Source: CBDCHC01 sp965277055
GTDB taxonomy: Bacteria > Pseudomonadota > Gammaproteobacteria > PS1 > Pseudothioglobaceae
DNA: 64,000 nt
Assembly (NCBI GenBank): GCA_965277055.1
Contig: OZ255703.1
Span: forward strand, 1,364,001-1,428,000
Direction of reading: 5' to 3'
The notes beneath the pieces are model-generated. The model was given only the letters and a program-made list of their open reading frames with translations. It made no database searches and was not told the origin of the DNA. Numbering within the stretch: position 1 is the stretch's first letter; the number at the start of each line of letters is the position of its first letter. The position numbers were made by a program, and so were the translations under genes. Positions 51,977-61,714 of the stretch are shown here, in pieces.

Positions 51977-52090
51977 ACTTCGTCTTTTTGGTTTATGCTT
52001 TGTTAAACTGCATAATTTCCTTGGTCATTTGCAATTCGCAAACTCTCTTCGTAAATTCTTTGTTCGCCTTGCCTAAAGAACAAATACTCG
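51977..52090 (+). repeat. Dispersed palindromic element, copy B (after fdx)
   Basis: It lies 4 nt after the fdx stop. It shares with copy A the blocks ACTTCGTCTTTT, CTTGGTCA at offset 43, CGCCTTGC at offset 88 and AAATACTCG at offset 105, nearly the same offsets as in copy A (42, 87, 105). The sequence between blocks has diverged. A 63-codon frame across it has no gene-like features. Confidence 0.6.
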
Positions 52091-52231
52091 TAAATTACCT
52101 CTTTGTTAAGAAGCGAATATTTTTATGTGTTTGCCAGGCGTGTGATAAAAATACGATTGAGCGTATGAGTAGTACGTGATTGAGTGTTTTTAGAAACACA
52201 ACACAGCAAACATAAAAAAGATGACGCTTAT

Positions 52232-53428
52232 TTAGGAAATGGCGTCGTTAATTTGCAAGATTGGGAGCAATATTGATAGCACTATCACAAGTACAATCCC
52301 ACCCATAAATAACATCATCAGTGGTTCAAATGAGCTTAATATTTTCTTAATCGTATTATCTACCTCATACTCTCCGCTATCTGCGGCTTTATCTAGCATA
52401 CTAGAGAGTTGTGAAGATTTTTCCCCACTGGCTATCATATACAGCATCATTTGTGGTAATGAGTGGTATTGTTTGAGTGCACCATAAATACTAGAACCTT
52501 CTTTGACTTTGGTTGTTGCTTTAGTAATTGCTGATTTCATTGGCAGAAATTTCACCACATTAGCGCTATAGGTGAGTGCTTCTATCATGGGCGTATTACT
52601 TGCATGCAAAATAGAAAGTGTACGGGCAAAGCGGGTAGAATTGGTTAGCAATGTGAGTCTGCCAAGGACTGGTATTTTGACCACAATACGTTGCCAACCT
52701 TCTTTAATGGTAGGAGAGCGAAATAATATATTAATCAGGATAATACAGGCAATAATTCCAATAATGAGACTAAAGGTGTATTCTTGTAAAAACTCACTAA
52801 TGCTAATTACTGTTAGTGTGATAGGCGGGAGTTCTTGCTCTAGTTGGGTAAATACTTCGGTGATTTGCGGGACTACATAGGTTAGTAAGGCAAAAATAAT
52901 CAGCAGTGATACGACTGAGATAATTATAGGGTAGGTTGTAGCAGCACTAATTTTTTTCTTAAATTCGTATTGTTTTTCTACTTCGGTACTGAGGCGTTCT
53001 AATACGGTAGTGAGGTTTGACCCCTTCTCTCCAGATTGAATGCTGGCAATAACGTATTCATCAAAGGCATTGGTTTCACTCATTGCTTGATGCAGAGGCA
53101 TTCCTGAAATCACTCCAGAGTGAACCAAGGATACTATTTTATTTAAGCGTTTGTTACTGGTATCTTGTTTGATAGTATTGAGTGATTCATCTATAGGCAC
53201 ACTGGCACCAATAAGTGAGGAAAGTTGTCTGGTAAAACTCACCATATCAGCTGGTGTTAGACTTACTGCAAATAATGATGAAGTAGATTTTTCTTTGACT
53301 TGATTAATCGCAGAAATTTGTAGCCCTCGCTCTCTTAGGAGTCTTCTAGCTTCTTTAGCACTGTCAGCGTTTATTGTGCTTTTTGTTTTTGCCCCACTCG
53401 CGTCAAATGCTATGTATTCAAAAACCAT
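52232..53428 (-). CDS. gspF: Type II secretion inner-membrane protein GspF
   Basis: Polytopic platform protein (398 aa) of the type II secretion system. The N-terminal opening VFEYIAFDASGAKTKSTINADSAKEARRLL and two repeated T2SSF domains are seen (QLSSLIGASVPIDESLNTI and ARTLSILHASNTPMIEALTY), with three membrane helices near 170-195, 220-240 and 370-392. It is the last gene of gspC-D-E-F; no pseudopilin genes follow. Confidence 0.93.
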   Translation of the reverse strand: MVFEYIAFDASGAKTKSTINADSAKEARRLLRERGLQISAINQVKEKSTSSLFAVSLTPADMVSFTRQLSSLIGASVPIDESLNTIKQDTSNKRLNKIVSLVHSGVISGMPLHQAMSETNAFDEYVIASIQSGEKGSNLTTVLERLSTEVEKQYEFKKKISAATTYPIIISVVSLLIIFALLTYVVPQITEVFTQLEQELPPITLTVISISEFLQEYTFSLIIGIIACIILINILFRSPTIKEGWQRIVVKIPVLGRLTLLTNSTRFARTLSILHASNTPMIEALTYSANVVKFLPMKSAITKATTKVKEGSSIYGALKQYHSLPQMMLYMIASGEKSSQLSSMLDKAADSGEYEVDNTIKKILSSFEPLMMLFMGGIVLVIVLSILLPILQINDAIS

Positions 53429-53430
53429 GA

Positions 53431-54888
53431 TTAGGCAATATGAACTACACGCACCATTTCATCAAGGCTTGTGACCCCAGAAAGCACCAAGTCACGTGCT
53501 TGTGCTTCAAGTGAATAAAATTTACCATTAAAGTAACTAATGAGTTCATGCTCGCTTGCATCTTTGTGAATGAGGGATTTTGCTCCTTCATCAAGGGTAA
53601 TGAGCTCATACAGCCCCACTCTACCATTATACCCACTATACCCACAGTGCTCACAGCCGTTTGGTTGATAAATGGTCTCGCTATTTGTTAATGATAATTT
53701 AGCCATTTGTGCTTCATCAGTAATCGTTGCAGTTTTACAATCACAAAGTTCGCGCATGAGTCGTTGTGCGAGCACCCCACTTAAACTAGAAGCAAGTAAA
53801 AATGGCTCTACTCCCATATCTTGCATACGGGTAATAGCACCAATAGCACTATTGGTATGTAGAGTAGAAAGTACTAAGTGACCAGTAAGAGAAGCTTGTA
53901 CTGCAATGCTAGCGGTTTCACTATCGCGAATTTCCCCCACCATGATAATATCTGGGTCTTGGCGTAAAATGGCTTTTAACCCTTTAGCAAAGGTCATATC
54001 TACTTTAGTGTTAATTCCTGTTTGGTTAATGCCATCAATGTGATATTCAATCGGGTCTTCAACGGTCATGATATTTCGCTCGCTGTCGTTGAGTTCACCA
54101 AGAGCTGCATAGAGTGTGGTAGTCTTACCAGAGCCAGTCGGACCGGTGACCAGAATAATACCATTTGGTTTAGTGATAAGTTCTTCTAAGGTTGAATGAA
54201 TACTTGGATGAATACCGAGTCCAGAAAGATCTAATCGTCCAATGCCTTTGTCTAACAGCCGAAGCACCACTTTTTCACCATTAGCTGAAGGGATGGTAGA
54301 AATACGCATATCTACTGCTCTTCCGCCTAGAGTAATGGCGATACGCCCATCTTGAGGTAGGCGTTTTTCGGCAATATCTAATTTTGCCATCACTTTAATA
54401 CGTGAAATAATGAGTGGGGCTACTTTAGGATTGGGCTCTAATACTTGCCTGAGGGTACCATTAATGCGAAACCGAATGCGCATTCTATCTTCATAGGACT
54501 CAATATGAATATCTGATGCTTCAGAAAGAATCGCTTCTGCAAATATTGCATTGAGTAAGGTGATTATAGGTGCATCATCATCGCTATCAAGGAGTTCAAT
54601 AGGTTTGTTAATATCTTCTGCAATACTGGTAAGGTCATCATCATTATCAGTTTGATAATTATCTAGTGAAGTATTGGAACGATTTTCATAAAATTTTTGA
54701 ATCTTTTTTTGTAGCTCAACAGGGTCTACTCGAATAAATTGCACATCATGATATTTACGATGAATCTCTGCAATAATTGAGGGTGTTAATGATTCAGAGT
54801 ACTCTATAGTAGAGTCATTAACCAACAACACTTTATATTCTTTGGCAAATGCAAAAGGTACTGGCGGCAATGTAAGAGTTGTTGACAT
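53431..54888 (-). CDS. gspE: Type II secretion ATPase GspE
   Basis: Cytoplasmic hexameric ATPase (485 aa) powering pseudopilus growth. It has an N-terminal domain that binds GspL, Walker A GPTGSGKTTT, the Asp box MTVEDPIEYHI, Walker B QDPDIIMVGEIRD and the His box LSTLHTNSAIGA. A zinc-binding CDC...CEHCG module is present, as in GspE and PilB. It starts 1 nt after the gspD stop. Confidence 0.95.
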   Translation of the reverse strand: MSTTLTLPPVPFAFAKEYKVLLVNDSTIEYSESLTPSIIAEIHRKYHDVQFIRVDPVELQKKIQKFYENRSNTSLDNYQTDNDDDLTSIAEDINKPIELLDSDDDAPIITLLNAIFAEAILSEASDIHIESYEDRMRIRFRINGTLRQVLEPNPKVAPLIISRIKVMAKLDIAEKRLPQDGRIAITLGGRAVDMRISTIPSANGEKVVLRLLDKGIGRLDLSGLGIHPSIHSTLEELITKPNGIILVTGPTGSGKTTTLYAALGELNDSERNIMTVEDPIEYHIDGINQTGINTKVDMTFAKGLKAILRQDPDIIMVGEIRDSETASIAVQASLTGHLVLSTLHTNSAIGAITRMQDMGVEPFLLASSLSGVLAQRLMRELCDCKTATITDEAQMAKLSLTNSETIYQPNGCEHCGYSGYNGRVGLYELITLDEGAKSLIHKDASEHELISYFNGKFYSLEAQARDLVLSGVTSLDEMVRVVHIA

Positions 54889-54889
54889 A

Positions 54890-56695
54890 TTATTCAGCTA
54901 ATAATTTATCAATATCAAAATTTTCATTTTGCAAGAGTTGTCTGGCTTTAATCGTTTGATATTTTTCCATGCTTAATTCTTCAGCGAGTATTTCATCTTT
55001 TAAAATAGTCGGGCGAATAAATACCATAAGATTTCGTTTTTCTGTGCTTTCAATATCATAAGAGAATAAGGTACCAAGAATTGGAATATCGCCAAGGAGT
55101 GGCACTTTAGTTTTTTGAGTAACTATCGAATCATCCATGAGACCGCCAAGCACTAATATTTTTCCATCTTCTACAATTACCGTAGTTTTAATACTACGTT
55201 TAGAAGTAATCACATCTGATGCAGCAGAAGATGCAGATACATTAGAATTCTCCTGAGCAATTTCTAGCTTAATAGAATCGCCATTATTAATTTGTGGTGT
55301 AACAGTGAGTTTGAGCCCTACATCTTCACGTTCAATATTTTGAAATGGATTTCCATCACTAGTAAGTTGGCTGTTGGTAATAAATGGCACTTCTTCACCA
55401 ACTATAATTTCTGCTTCTTGGTTGTCTAAAGTTAGTACAGATGGAGCAGAGAGAATATTAGTATTTCCAGCGCCACTTAACGCACTAATAATTGCTGCAA
55501 ATCCTTGACGGGAATCTGCATTATAATTACCTGCACCAACGTTAATTCCTGTACCAGATAATGCGGTTGCTAGTGCACTTGCTCCACTACCGGATCCAGC
55601 AGCGCTAATGCTAGCACCAATCGCTCCACCAAGATTAGAAAATCCTATAAGGTTATTTTCATTAGCAATCCACTCAATACCAAGACGCTCAGAATCTGAG
55701 GTGCGTACTTCAGCGATGATGGCTTCAATCAATACTTGTGCCCGGCGGACATCAAGTTTTTCAATAATGCTTTTCACCATTTGTTTGGTTTCATTATCCC
55801 CAGTCACAATAATAGAATTGGTCGCTTCATCTGCCTGAATATTACTTTTAACTACAGTTTCTCCTTTCTCAGTTTTTTCACTAGTGGTAAAGTTAGAGAT
55901 ATTTTGTAAGATTGGTAAAATATCTTTGGCAGAAGCATTTTTTAAATAGATGATGGCTGTAGAACCTGTTTCTGCAGTTTCTTTGTCAAGTTCATGAACA
56001 AGTAAGCGTACGCGAAGTTTTTCGCGCTCAGTACCGCCAATAATTAACTGATTGGTGTTTTTATTAATCGTCACTGCTGGTGCTTTATCACCCATGAGAG
56101 TTTTGATGATAGTAGAGATGTTGTTTGCTAGTGCATGCTTTAGAGTAATAAACTCAAAGTCGTCATCAATGGGTTTATCCAGCTCAAAAATAATACTTTC
56201 TAAACGCTTAATATTAGATGCAGTATCAATGATAATGATATTTTTACTTTTATCATGGAAGGAAATTAAGCCATGCGGAGACATCAGTGGTCTCACTAAT
56301 GGAATAAAGGTTTTACCATCAAGATTATTATTCATGTTAATAACCTTGGTAATAATTGCATCATTAGCAGTACTTGATACAAAGGCTGATTCGGCTTTGG
56401 TTAGGTTTTTTGGCACAATACGTGATATACTCTCACCCTCAATCACAACGTAGCCGTAGGCTTTGAGCACTGTTAGGAAAATGTTATACAGTTCTTCATC
56501 ACTAATTTCTTTATTGCCAATAATGTTTACCACTCCTTTCACTCTTGGATCCACTAAAAAGTTTTTCCCAGTAGCCATGGCTACTGTGTTAATAAAGGTT
56601 TTGATATCTGTGTTTTTGAGATTAAGCATTAATGCCTGTGCATTAAAGACAAATATCATAAGTAAAGTAAATACTAGCTTTGAAAGTGTGTTCAT
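54890..56695 (-). CDS. gspD: Type II secretion secretin GspD
   Basis: Outer-membrane secretin (601 aa). A signal peptide (1-21) is followed by the N0 domain (LNLKNTDIKTFINTVAMATGKN), N1-N3 domains and the secretin barrel with VPFITNSQ, VGLKLTVTPQIN and VPLLGDIPILGTLF. The C-terminal S domain seems very short, so a dedicated pilotin may not be needed. A low-complexity Gly/Ala/Ser stretch (GASISAAGSGSGASALATAL) in the barrel is typical. Confidence 0.95.
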   Translation of the reverse strand: MNTLSKLVFTLLMIFVFNAQALMLNLKNTDIKTFINTVAMATGKNFLVDPRVKGVVNIIGNKEISDEELYNIFLTVLKAYGYVVIEGESISRIVPKNLTKAESAFVSSTANDAIITKVINMNNNLDGKTFIPLVRPLMSPHGLISFHDKSKNIIIIDTASNIKRLESIIFELDKPIDDDFEFITLKHALANNISTIIKTLMGDKAPAVTINKNTNQLIIGGTEREKLRVRLLVHELDKETAETGSTAIIYLKNASAKDILPILQNISNFTTSEKTEKGETVVKSNIQADEATNSIIVTGDNETKQMVKSIIEKLDVRRAQVLIEAIIAEVRTSDSERLGIEWIANENNLIGFSNLGGAIGASISAAGSGSGASALATALSGTGINVGAGNYNADSRQGFAAIISALSGAGNTNILSAPSVLTLDNQEAEIIVGEEVPFITNSQLTSDGNPFQNIEREDVGLKLTVTPQINNGDSIKLEIAQENSNVSASSAASDVITSKRSIKTTVIVEDGKILVLGGLMDDSIVTQKTKVPLLGDIPILGTLFSYDIESTEKRNLMVFIRPTILKDEILAEELSMEKYQTIKARQLLQNENFDIDKLLAE

Positions 56696-56704
56696 ATAAT
56701 ATTG

Positions 56705-57559
56705 TTAGTTAAGGGAAAAGTAAATATTTTGCATTTGTCCATTACGCTCTATACTTACGTTGAATTCTGTTTCTTTGGCAAGGTCTTTCCCTATTTTAAT
56801 AGCACTTGAGAGTTTATCAAGTTTGACGCCATTAATCTCAGTGACAATATCCCCTGATTTTAACCCAATCGTGTTAAATAATGCTACTTCTCTACCAGGG
56901 AACACTTTAAAACCAATTAACGCTCCATTTGAAAAGAAAGGTTCTACGCGAATAACTCCTAGTAAACTCATAGGGTTTATTCGTGCTCGCTGTAAATAAC
57001 GCTTTAGTGTTTGTTTTTCTGAGTTAGAAATTGCCACTGGTTTTGGAGCACTAGGCTCAGGCGTAGGTTTAGACTTAGGCGAAACTTGTATTTTTTTATT
57101 ACTTGCATCTACTAATTTGCCGAGGATAGCAGGGTCAATAGGTCGCTCTATGACAAGTTTTTCATCCTTGCCATTATAATTAATAATAACAAAGTCATTT
57201 TCAATTGCTTTAACCACAGCTATACCTCTAATGCTGTCATTAATGCCATAAATTTCGACCTGCTTATTTGCAAATTTAATAATTGCCAAGGGGGTGGATT
57301 TTTTTATGATGCCAATGAGAGTAACATCAAGATTGGTTTTTTTGACCTTTTGATAGGTTGGCTTAGGAGCTGGTGCTTTAGCCTCGACACCAAATAATCC
57401 TTTAGGTAGTTGATTATTAGATGAAGCTTGTGTGGATATTGCAGTATCTACTTGTTCTGATACTGGAGTGTAGTATTGCCAAATAATCACACTGGTCATA
57501 TACCCGAGATATGTGACCAAAGCAGCAATAAGAATTTGTCGTAGTCGTTTAATTATCAT
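56705..57559 (-). CDS. gspC: Type II secretion protein GspC
   Basis: Inner-membrane bitopic protein (284 aa) linking GspD to the platform. The start MIIKRLRQILIAAL was chosen; a longer frame to 57583 lies inside gpmI. A membrane helix (about 8-30) is followed by a periplasmic homology region (TNLDVTLIGIIKKSTPLAIIK), a Pro/Lys-rich linker (PKSKPTPEPSAPKP) and a C-terminal PDZ domain (GLKSGDIVTEINGVKLD). It begins 4 nt after the gpmI stop. Confidence 0.88.
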   Translation of the reverse strand: MIIKRLRQILIAALVTYLGYMTSVIIWQYYTPVSEQVDTAISTQASSNNQLPKGLFGVEAKAPAPKPTYQKVKKTNLDVTLIGIIKKSTPLAIIKFANKQVEIYGINDSIRGIAVVKAIENDFVIINYNGKDEKLVIERPIDPAILGKLVDASNKKIQVSPKSKPTPEPSAPKPVAISNSEKQTLKRYLQRARINPMSLLGVIRVEPFFSNGALIGFKVFPGREVALFNTIGLKSGDIVTEINGVKLDKLSSAIKIGKDLAKETEFNVSIERNGQMQNIYFSLN

Positions 57560-57563
57560 AAGG

Positions 57564-59087
57564 TTAAGCAAGTAAACTCTCACCAGTCATTTCAGGAGGT
57601 TGTTCAATATTCATCATAGCTAATAGCGTAGGGGCGAGATCTTTGAGTGCGCCTGAAGTAATATTAGAAAACGTACGGTTATGAGTACCTACGTACATTA
57701 GTGGAACTAAGTTACTCGTATGAGCAGTATAAGGGGTATCTCTATTGGTATCCCACATTTTTTCTACGTTGCCGTGGTCTGCGGTAATAAGCATTTCAAA
57801 GTTATTTTGGGTCACAACGTGTTGTAATCTGGCAATACAGGCATCAATAGTTTCTACTGCAATAATAGCTGCATCTAATTTACCAGTATGACCGACCATA
57901 TCGGTATTTGCATAGTTACAAACGATGAGATCGTATTGACCGCTATTAATCTTTTCTACTAGAGTATCAGTCAGAGTATGTGCATTCATTTCTGGTTGTA
58001 AGTCATAGGTAGCTACATCAGGTGAAGGAATTAAAATACGTTCTTCATGAGCAAATGGTTCTTCAATACCACCATTAAAGAAAAAGGTGACATGTGCATA
58101 TTTTTCCGTTTCGGCAATTCTGAGCTGTGTTTTACCAATATTTGATAAGTATTTACCAAGTACATTGTTGAGTTTCATGCTTGGGTAGGCTACGTGTACA
58201 TCTAAGCCTTTTTTGTATTCAGTCATAGTGACCACTTGCAAGGGCTGATAATCTCCTCTGTTAAATTTGGCAAAGTCGGATTCTGATAAGCTTGTGGTAA
58301 GTTGTCTTGCTCTATCCGAGCGAAAATTCATGCATATTATGCCATCGCCTTTTTGAATAGGATGAACTGATCCAATAATACTAGGCTCAATAAATTCATC
58401 ATATACGCCATTATCATAAGAAGCTTGAATGCACTCCAAGGCACTGCTATATTCATGAGGGCTAGTACTGTGCACTATGGCATTATATGCCTTTTCAATC
58501 CGCTCCCAACGGTTATCACGGTCCATGGCATAATAGCGACCACTAATAGTAAGAATCTTACCAACACCAATAGATTGAATGCATTCCTCAAGTTCAGCGA
58601 TGTAGCCCAATGCGCTATTAGGTGGGGTATCCCTACCATCAGTAAAGGCATGAATATAGACTTGTTCTATTTCATATTGTTTTGCCATTTCTAACATTGC
58701 ATAGATATGGCTATTGTGCGAATGCACTCCGCCATCAGAAATCAATCCTAAAATATGTAAGACTTTATTATGAGTTTTGATATACTCAAGTTGGTTTTTG
58801 AGCACGGCATTATGAAAAAAGATTCCTGATGTAATATCATCATTGATTCTAAGTAGGTCTTGTTTGACTACACGACCTGCACCAATGTTCAGATGTCCTA
58901 CTTCACTATTGCCCATTTGTCCATCAATAAGCCCTACTTTTTCACCAGAAGTATGGATAAAAGTATGTGGGTTATCAGACATAAGAGCATCTATGGTGGG
59001 CGTATTTGCTTGCAACACAGCATTATGCTCAACCGAGGTACTATGCCCAAAGCCATCAAGAATAATGAGAATTTTTGTATCTTTCAT
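57564..59087 (-). CDS. gpmI: 2,3-bisphosphoglycerate-independent phosphoglycerate mutase
   Basis: Glycolytic enzyme (507 aa) with two metal ions. Asp11 (ILIILDGFG) and the nucleophile Ser61 (GQMGNSEVGHLNIGAG) are present. HAFTDGRDTPP, SGRYYAMDRDNRWER, ITADHGNVE and TAHTSNLVPLMYV follow. It is the first gene of the transcript that continues into gspCDEF. Neither this link nor a shared role is usual. Confidence 0.96.
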   Translation of the reverse strand: MKDTKILIILDGFGHSTSVEHNAVLQANTPTIDALMSDNPHTFIHTSGEKVGLIDGQMGNSEVGHLNIGAGRVVKQDLLRINDDITSGIFFHNAVLKNQLEYIKTHNKVLHILGLISDGGVHSHNSHIYAMLEMAKQYEIEQVYIHAFTDGRDTPPNSALGYIAELEECIQSIGVGKILTISGRYYAMDRDNRWERIEKAYNAIVHSTSPHEYSSALECIQASYDNGVYDEFIEPSIIGSVHPIQKGDGIICMNFRSDRARQLTTSLSESDFAKFNRGDYQPLQVVTMTEYKKGLDVHVAYPSMKLNNVLGKYLSNIGKTQLRIAETEKYAHVTFFFNGGIEEPFAHEERILIPSPDVATYDLQPEMNAHTLTDTLVEKINSGQYDLIVCNYANTDMVGHTGKLDAAIIAVETIDACIARLQHVVTQNNFEMLITADHGNVEKMWDTNRDTPYTAHTSNLVPLMYVGTHNRTFSNITSGALKDLAPTLLAMMNIEQPPEMTGESLLA

Positions 59088-59273
59088 AACAATATCTATA
59101 CCACGGGTAAATAACTACCTTTTATCACTGCGTTACCCAATAAAATTTAATTCTTATTTTACCTGATATGACTATGATAAATAGGTTATAACTCATTATT
59201 TGATTGCTAAATACTATTGGTATATGCACTCATATTTCTAACTTTTATCGTAGTTTATGGGGACGTGTAAGGA

Positions 59274-59279
59274 TATAAT
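59274..59279 (+). promoter_or_regulatory. -10 element upstream of selO
   Basis: TATAAT is 23 bp before the selO ATG in a 215-bp gap between divergent gpmI and selO. No good -35 hexamer could be identified. Confidence 0.4.
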
Positions 59280-59302
59280 AGCAATATTTACATACTACTC
59301 GT

Positions 59303-60703
59303 ATGAACCTCACAAATGAATTTTATAATTTAGGTGATACATTCTACACCGAATACTCACCTGAGCGTAAAATAAATCCTAAATTACTCATAAAAAACAA
59401 TAATTTAATCTCATCTTTTGGTATGCAGTGTAGTGATGAAGAATTAGCCTTACGTTGTTCTGGTACCTCGCTGACCCCTGATTCTCACCCATATGCATTA
59501 GTTTATGCGGGGCATCAATTTGGTTCATTTAATCCCAGACTAGGGGATGGTAGGGCGGTGAGCTTGGGCAATATGCGTGATAGTACAGGAGCATTATTTG
59601 AGGTCTCATTAAAAGGTTCGGGACGTACTCCATATTCTCGAGGGGGTGATGGTATGCTCGCACTAGGACCAGCAATGCGTGAGTATTTGGTCAGTGAATA
59701 TTTCAGAGCACTCGGCATTCCTACCACATTATCCTTGGCATTGACCACCAGTGATGATATAGTATTGCGCGAACAACAATTACCAGCAGCAGTGCTTACC
59801 CGTATTTCAGGAAGTTTTATGCGGGTGGGAACCTTTGAGTATTTTTTAAGTATTGGTAAGCATGATGCGATAACTGTGTTGCTTGATTATCTGATTATGC
59901 ATTACTATTCTAGTGTTCAGTCTGGGGAATACTTAGACTTGTTTAGACATATTTGTCAAAGACAGGCGAATTTAATTGCTCAATGGCAAAGCATAGGATT
60001 TATTCATGGGGTGATGAATACTGATAATATGAGTATTGTGGGCGAGACTATAGATTATGGTCCATGTGCTTTTTTAGATGAATATCAATCTGATAAAGTA
60101 TTTAGCTCTATTGATCGGGGTGGCAGATATGCATTTAATAATCAAATCAATATTGGTCTGTGGAATCTCACATCACTGGCAAATTGTATTATTACTCAAT
60201 TTACAGATAAACAATCTGTGGTAAGTGACTTTGAAGCAATTTTAGCAGATACTCATAAACAATTTTGGCACCAGTATTACACCTTGATGTGTAACAAATT
60301 AGCCATTGCCTATAATACTACTACAATTGATACCTTACTTTCCCTACTACAGAGATATCATATTGATTATACAAACTTCTTTGTTCATCTCACTCATTTA
60401 ACTAGTGAGCAACTACGTGCTAAATATGCTGCTCATGCGGACCTACATAACTGGATAAAAGAGTGGTGTCTATTTAGAAGTGAGGATTATCAGAAACAAA
60501 TGCAACAAATAAATCCGTATCTAATTCCGCGTAATCATGTGATTGAAGATACTATTACTCGGGCAAATACTGGAGACTTTTCTCTCTTTTACGAATTATT
60601 AGCCCAGTTACAGTTGCCATATTCTGAGGATTACATTAATAACGACTTCACTAGAATGCCCTTTGAAAGTGAACGAGTGACTCAAACATTTTGTGGCACC
60701 TAA
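59303..60703 (+). CDS. selO: Protein adenylyltransferase SelO (YdiU family)
   Basis: Pseudokinase-fold enzyme that attaches AMP to protein Ser/Thr/Tyr residues (466 aa). Conserved blocks are YAGHQFGSFNPRLGDGRAVSLG, LKGSGRTPYSRGGDG, MREYLVSEYFRALGIPTT and IHGVMNTDNMSIVGETIDYGPCAFLDEY, containing the metal-binding Asn and Asp. The C-terminus ends in FCGT. The Cys near the end is at a place where some eukaryotic members have selenocysteine. The 3' end overlaps the convergent rnt gene by 4 bp. Confidence 0.93.
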   Translation: MNLTNEFYNLGDTFYTEYSPERKINPKLLIKNNNLISSFGMQCSDEELALRCSGTSLTPDSHPYALVYAGHQFGSFNPRLGDGRAVSLGNMRDSTGALFEVSLKGSGRTPYSRGGDGMLALGPAMREYLVSEYFRALGIPTTLSLALTTSDDIVLREQQLPAAVLTRISGSFMRVGTFEYFLSIGKHDAITVLLDYLIMHYYSSVQSGEYLDLFRHICQRQANLIAQWQSIGFIHGVMNTDNMSIVGETIDYGPCAFLDEYQSDKVFSSIDRGGRYAFNNQINIGLWNLTSLANCIITQFTDKQSVVSDFEAILADTHKQFWHQYYTLMCNKLAIAYNTTTIDTLLSLLQRYHIDYTNFFVHLTHLTSEQLRAKYAAHADLHNWIKEWCLFRSEDYQKQMQQINPYLIPRNHVIEDTITRANTGDFSLFYELLAQLQLPYSEDYINNDFTRMPFESERVTQTFCGT

Positions 60704-61293
60704 GACAATGCGTCATGGTTGGTAATCATTTTGCAAAATAACTCAGCAGTTTTTTGAGCGTCATACAGTGCACTATGAGCTTGTTTATCATCAAAGTCGA
60801 TTTCTGCTTTGCTCATGAGAGTGCTGAGTACGGTTTCCCCATATATTAAGGCACCTAAAGATAAAGTATCAAGAGTAGAAAAACTATGCAGTGGTGATTT
60901 TAATTGACACCTGTGAGCAGCTGCTTTAATAAAACTTAAATCAAAAAATGCATTATGCCCCACTAAAATTGCTCTAGAACATTTTGACTTGCTAAGCTCT
61001 AATTCAATGGCGTGAAAAAGAAGTGTTAATACCTCTGATTCTGCTTTTGCATTTCTGAGTGCAGAATTGAGTTGAATGCCGGTAAATTCCAGTGATTTTT
61101 GATTAATCTTACAGCCAACAAATGGCTCCACATGCAGATGAATGGGTGCAGACTTAGGAACTAATACACCATCCTTATATGCTAAAAACACTGCACATAG
61201 TTCTAAAATAGGGTTGGTATGCTCATTAAACCCTCCCGTTTCTAAATCTATTACTACAGGTAAAAACCCGCGAAAGCGTGAGTGTAATTGCAT
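60700..61293 (-). CDS. rnt: Ribonuclease T
   Basis: DEDDh 3'-5' exonuclease (197 aa) that trims tRNA ends and 5S/23S RNA. Motif Exo I is VVIDLETGGF (Asp16, Glu18), Exo II is GHNAFFDLSFI and Exo III is HSALYDAQKTAELF. RFRGFLPVVIDLETGG is the family start. RNase T is largely restricted to gammaproteobacteria, which supports the class assignment. Confidence 0.94.
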   Translation of the reverse strand: MQLHSRFRGFLPVVIDLETGGFNEHTNPILELCAVFLAYKDGVLVPKSAPIHLHVEPFVGCKINQKSLEFTGIQLNSALRNAKAESEVLTLLFHAIELELSKSKCSRAILVGHNAFFDLSFIKAAAHRCQLKSPLHSFSTLDTLSLGALIYGETVLSTLMSKAEIDFDDKQAHSALYDAQKTAELFCKMITNHDALS

Positions 61294-61295
61294 AC

Positions 61296-61694
61296 TTATT
61301 CTTCCATCATAAATATTCGCGGAGAGCGAGTATAGTTATATTTAATTTCTTTAGGGAGTTCATTGGTTGTAGCTTCACGAAATCCATGGCTTAAAAACCA
61401 TTCTCCCTGAAACTTTGAAAGGGCAACGAGAGGATAGGAGCTATATGTTTGAATTTTTTGTAATAACTGTGTACCAAACCCCTGTCCATGATAATTCTGT
61501 GCCACAGCAAAGGCATAGATTTCACAGCAACTTGCATGTTTGCGTAGCCCTGCACATGCAACCAACTCTTGATTGGTATGAAGTGTGATAAATTCATCCT
61601 GATGCTGTACGATGAGACTAAAATCTCTATATACAATACTCCCTTCTTGCATGTATGGGAAAAGTAGATCGTAGAGTTGCTCTGCAGTATTCAA
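61296..61694 (-). CDS. Stand-alone N-acetylglutamate synthase-like GNAT protein
   Basis: A 132-residue GNAT acetyltransferase. The start LYDLLFPYMQEGSIVYRDFS, ELVACAGLRKHASCCEIYAFAV, the acetyl-CoA loop YHGQGFGTQLLQ and the ending FLSHGFREATTNELPKEIKYNYTRSPRIFM match the C-terminal domain of classic ArgA, whose own tail reads similarly (F-x-x-RGF...LP...YNYQR). The amino-acid-kinase domain of classic NAGS is absent. It may be a short NAGS feeding the ArgD/ArgF pathway here. A general GNAT is the alternative. It is divergent from folC, start codons 20 bp apart. Confidence 0.7.
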   Translation of the reverse strand: MNTAEQLYDLLFPYMQEGSIVYRDFSLIVQHQDEFITLHTNQELVACAGLRKHASCCEIYAFAVAQNYHGQGFGTQLLQKIQTYSSYPLVALSKFQGEWFLSHGFREATTNELPKEIKYNYTRSPRIFMMEE

Positions 61695-61714
61695 GAAATA
61701 ATCATAATAAAGAA

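Noticed and set aside
51988..52179. 63-aa open frame after fdx
   Set aside because: It lies across the dispersed repeat, has no ribosome site, is rich in rare-looking Leu/Cys runs and resembles no family.
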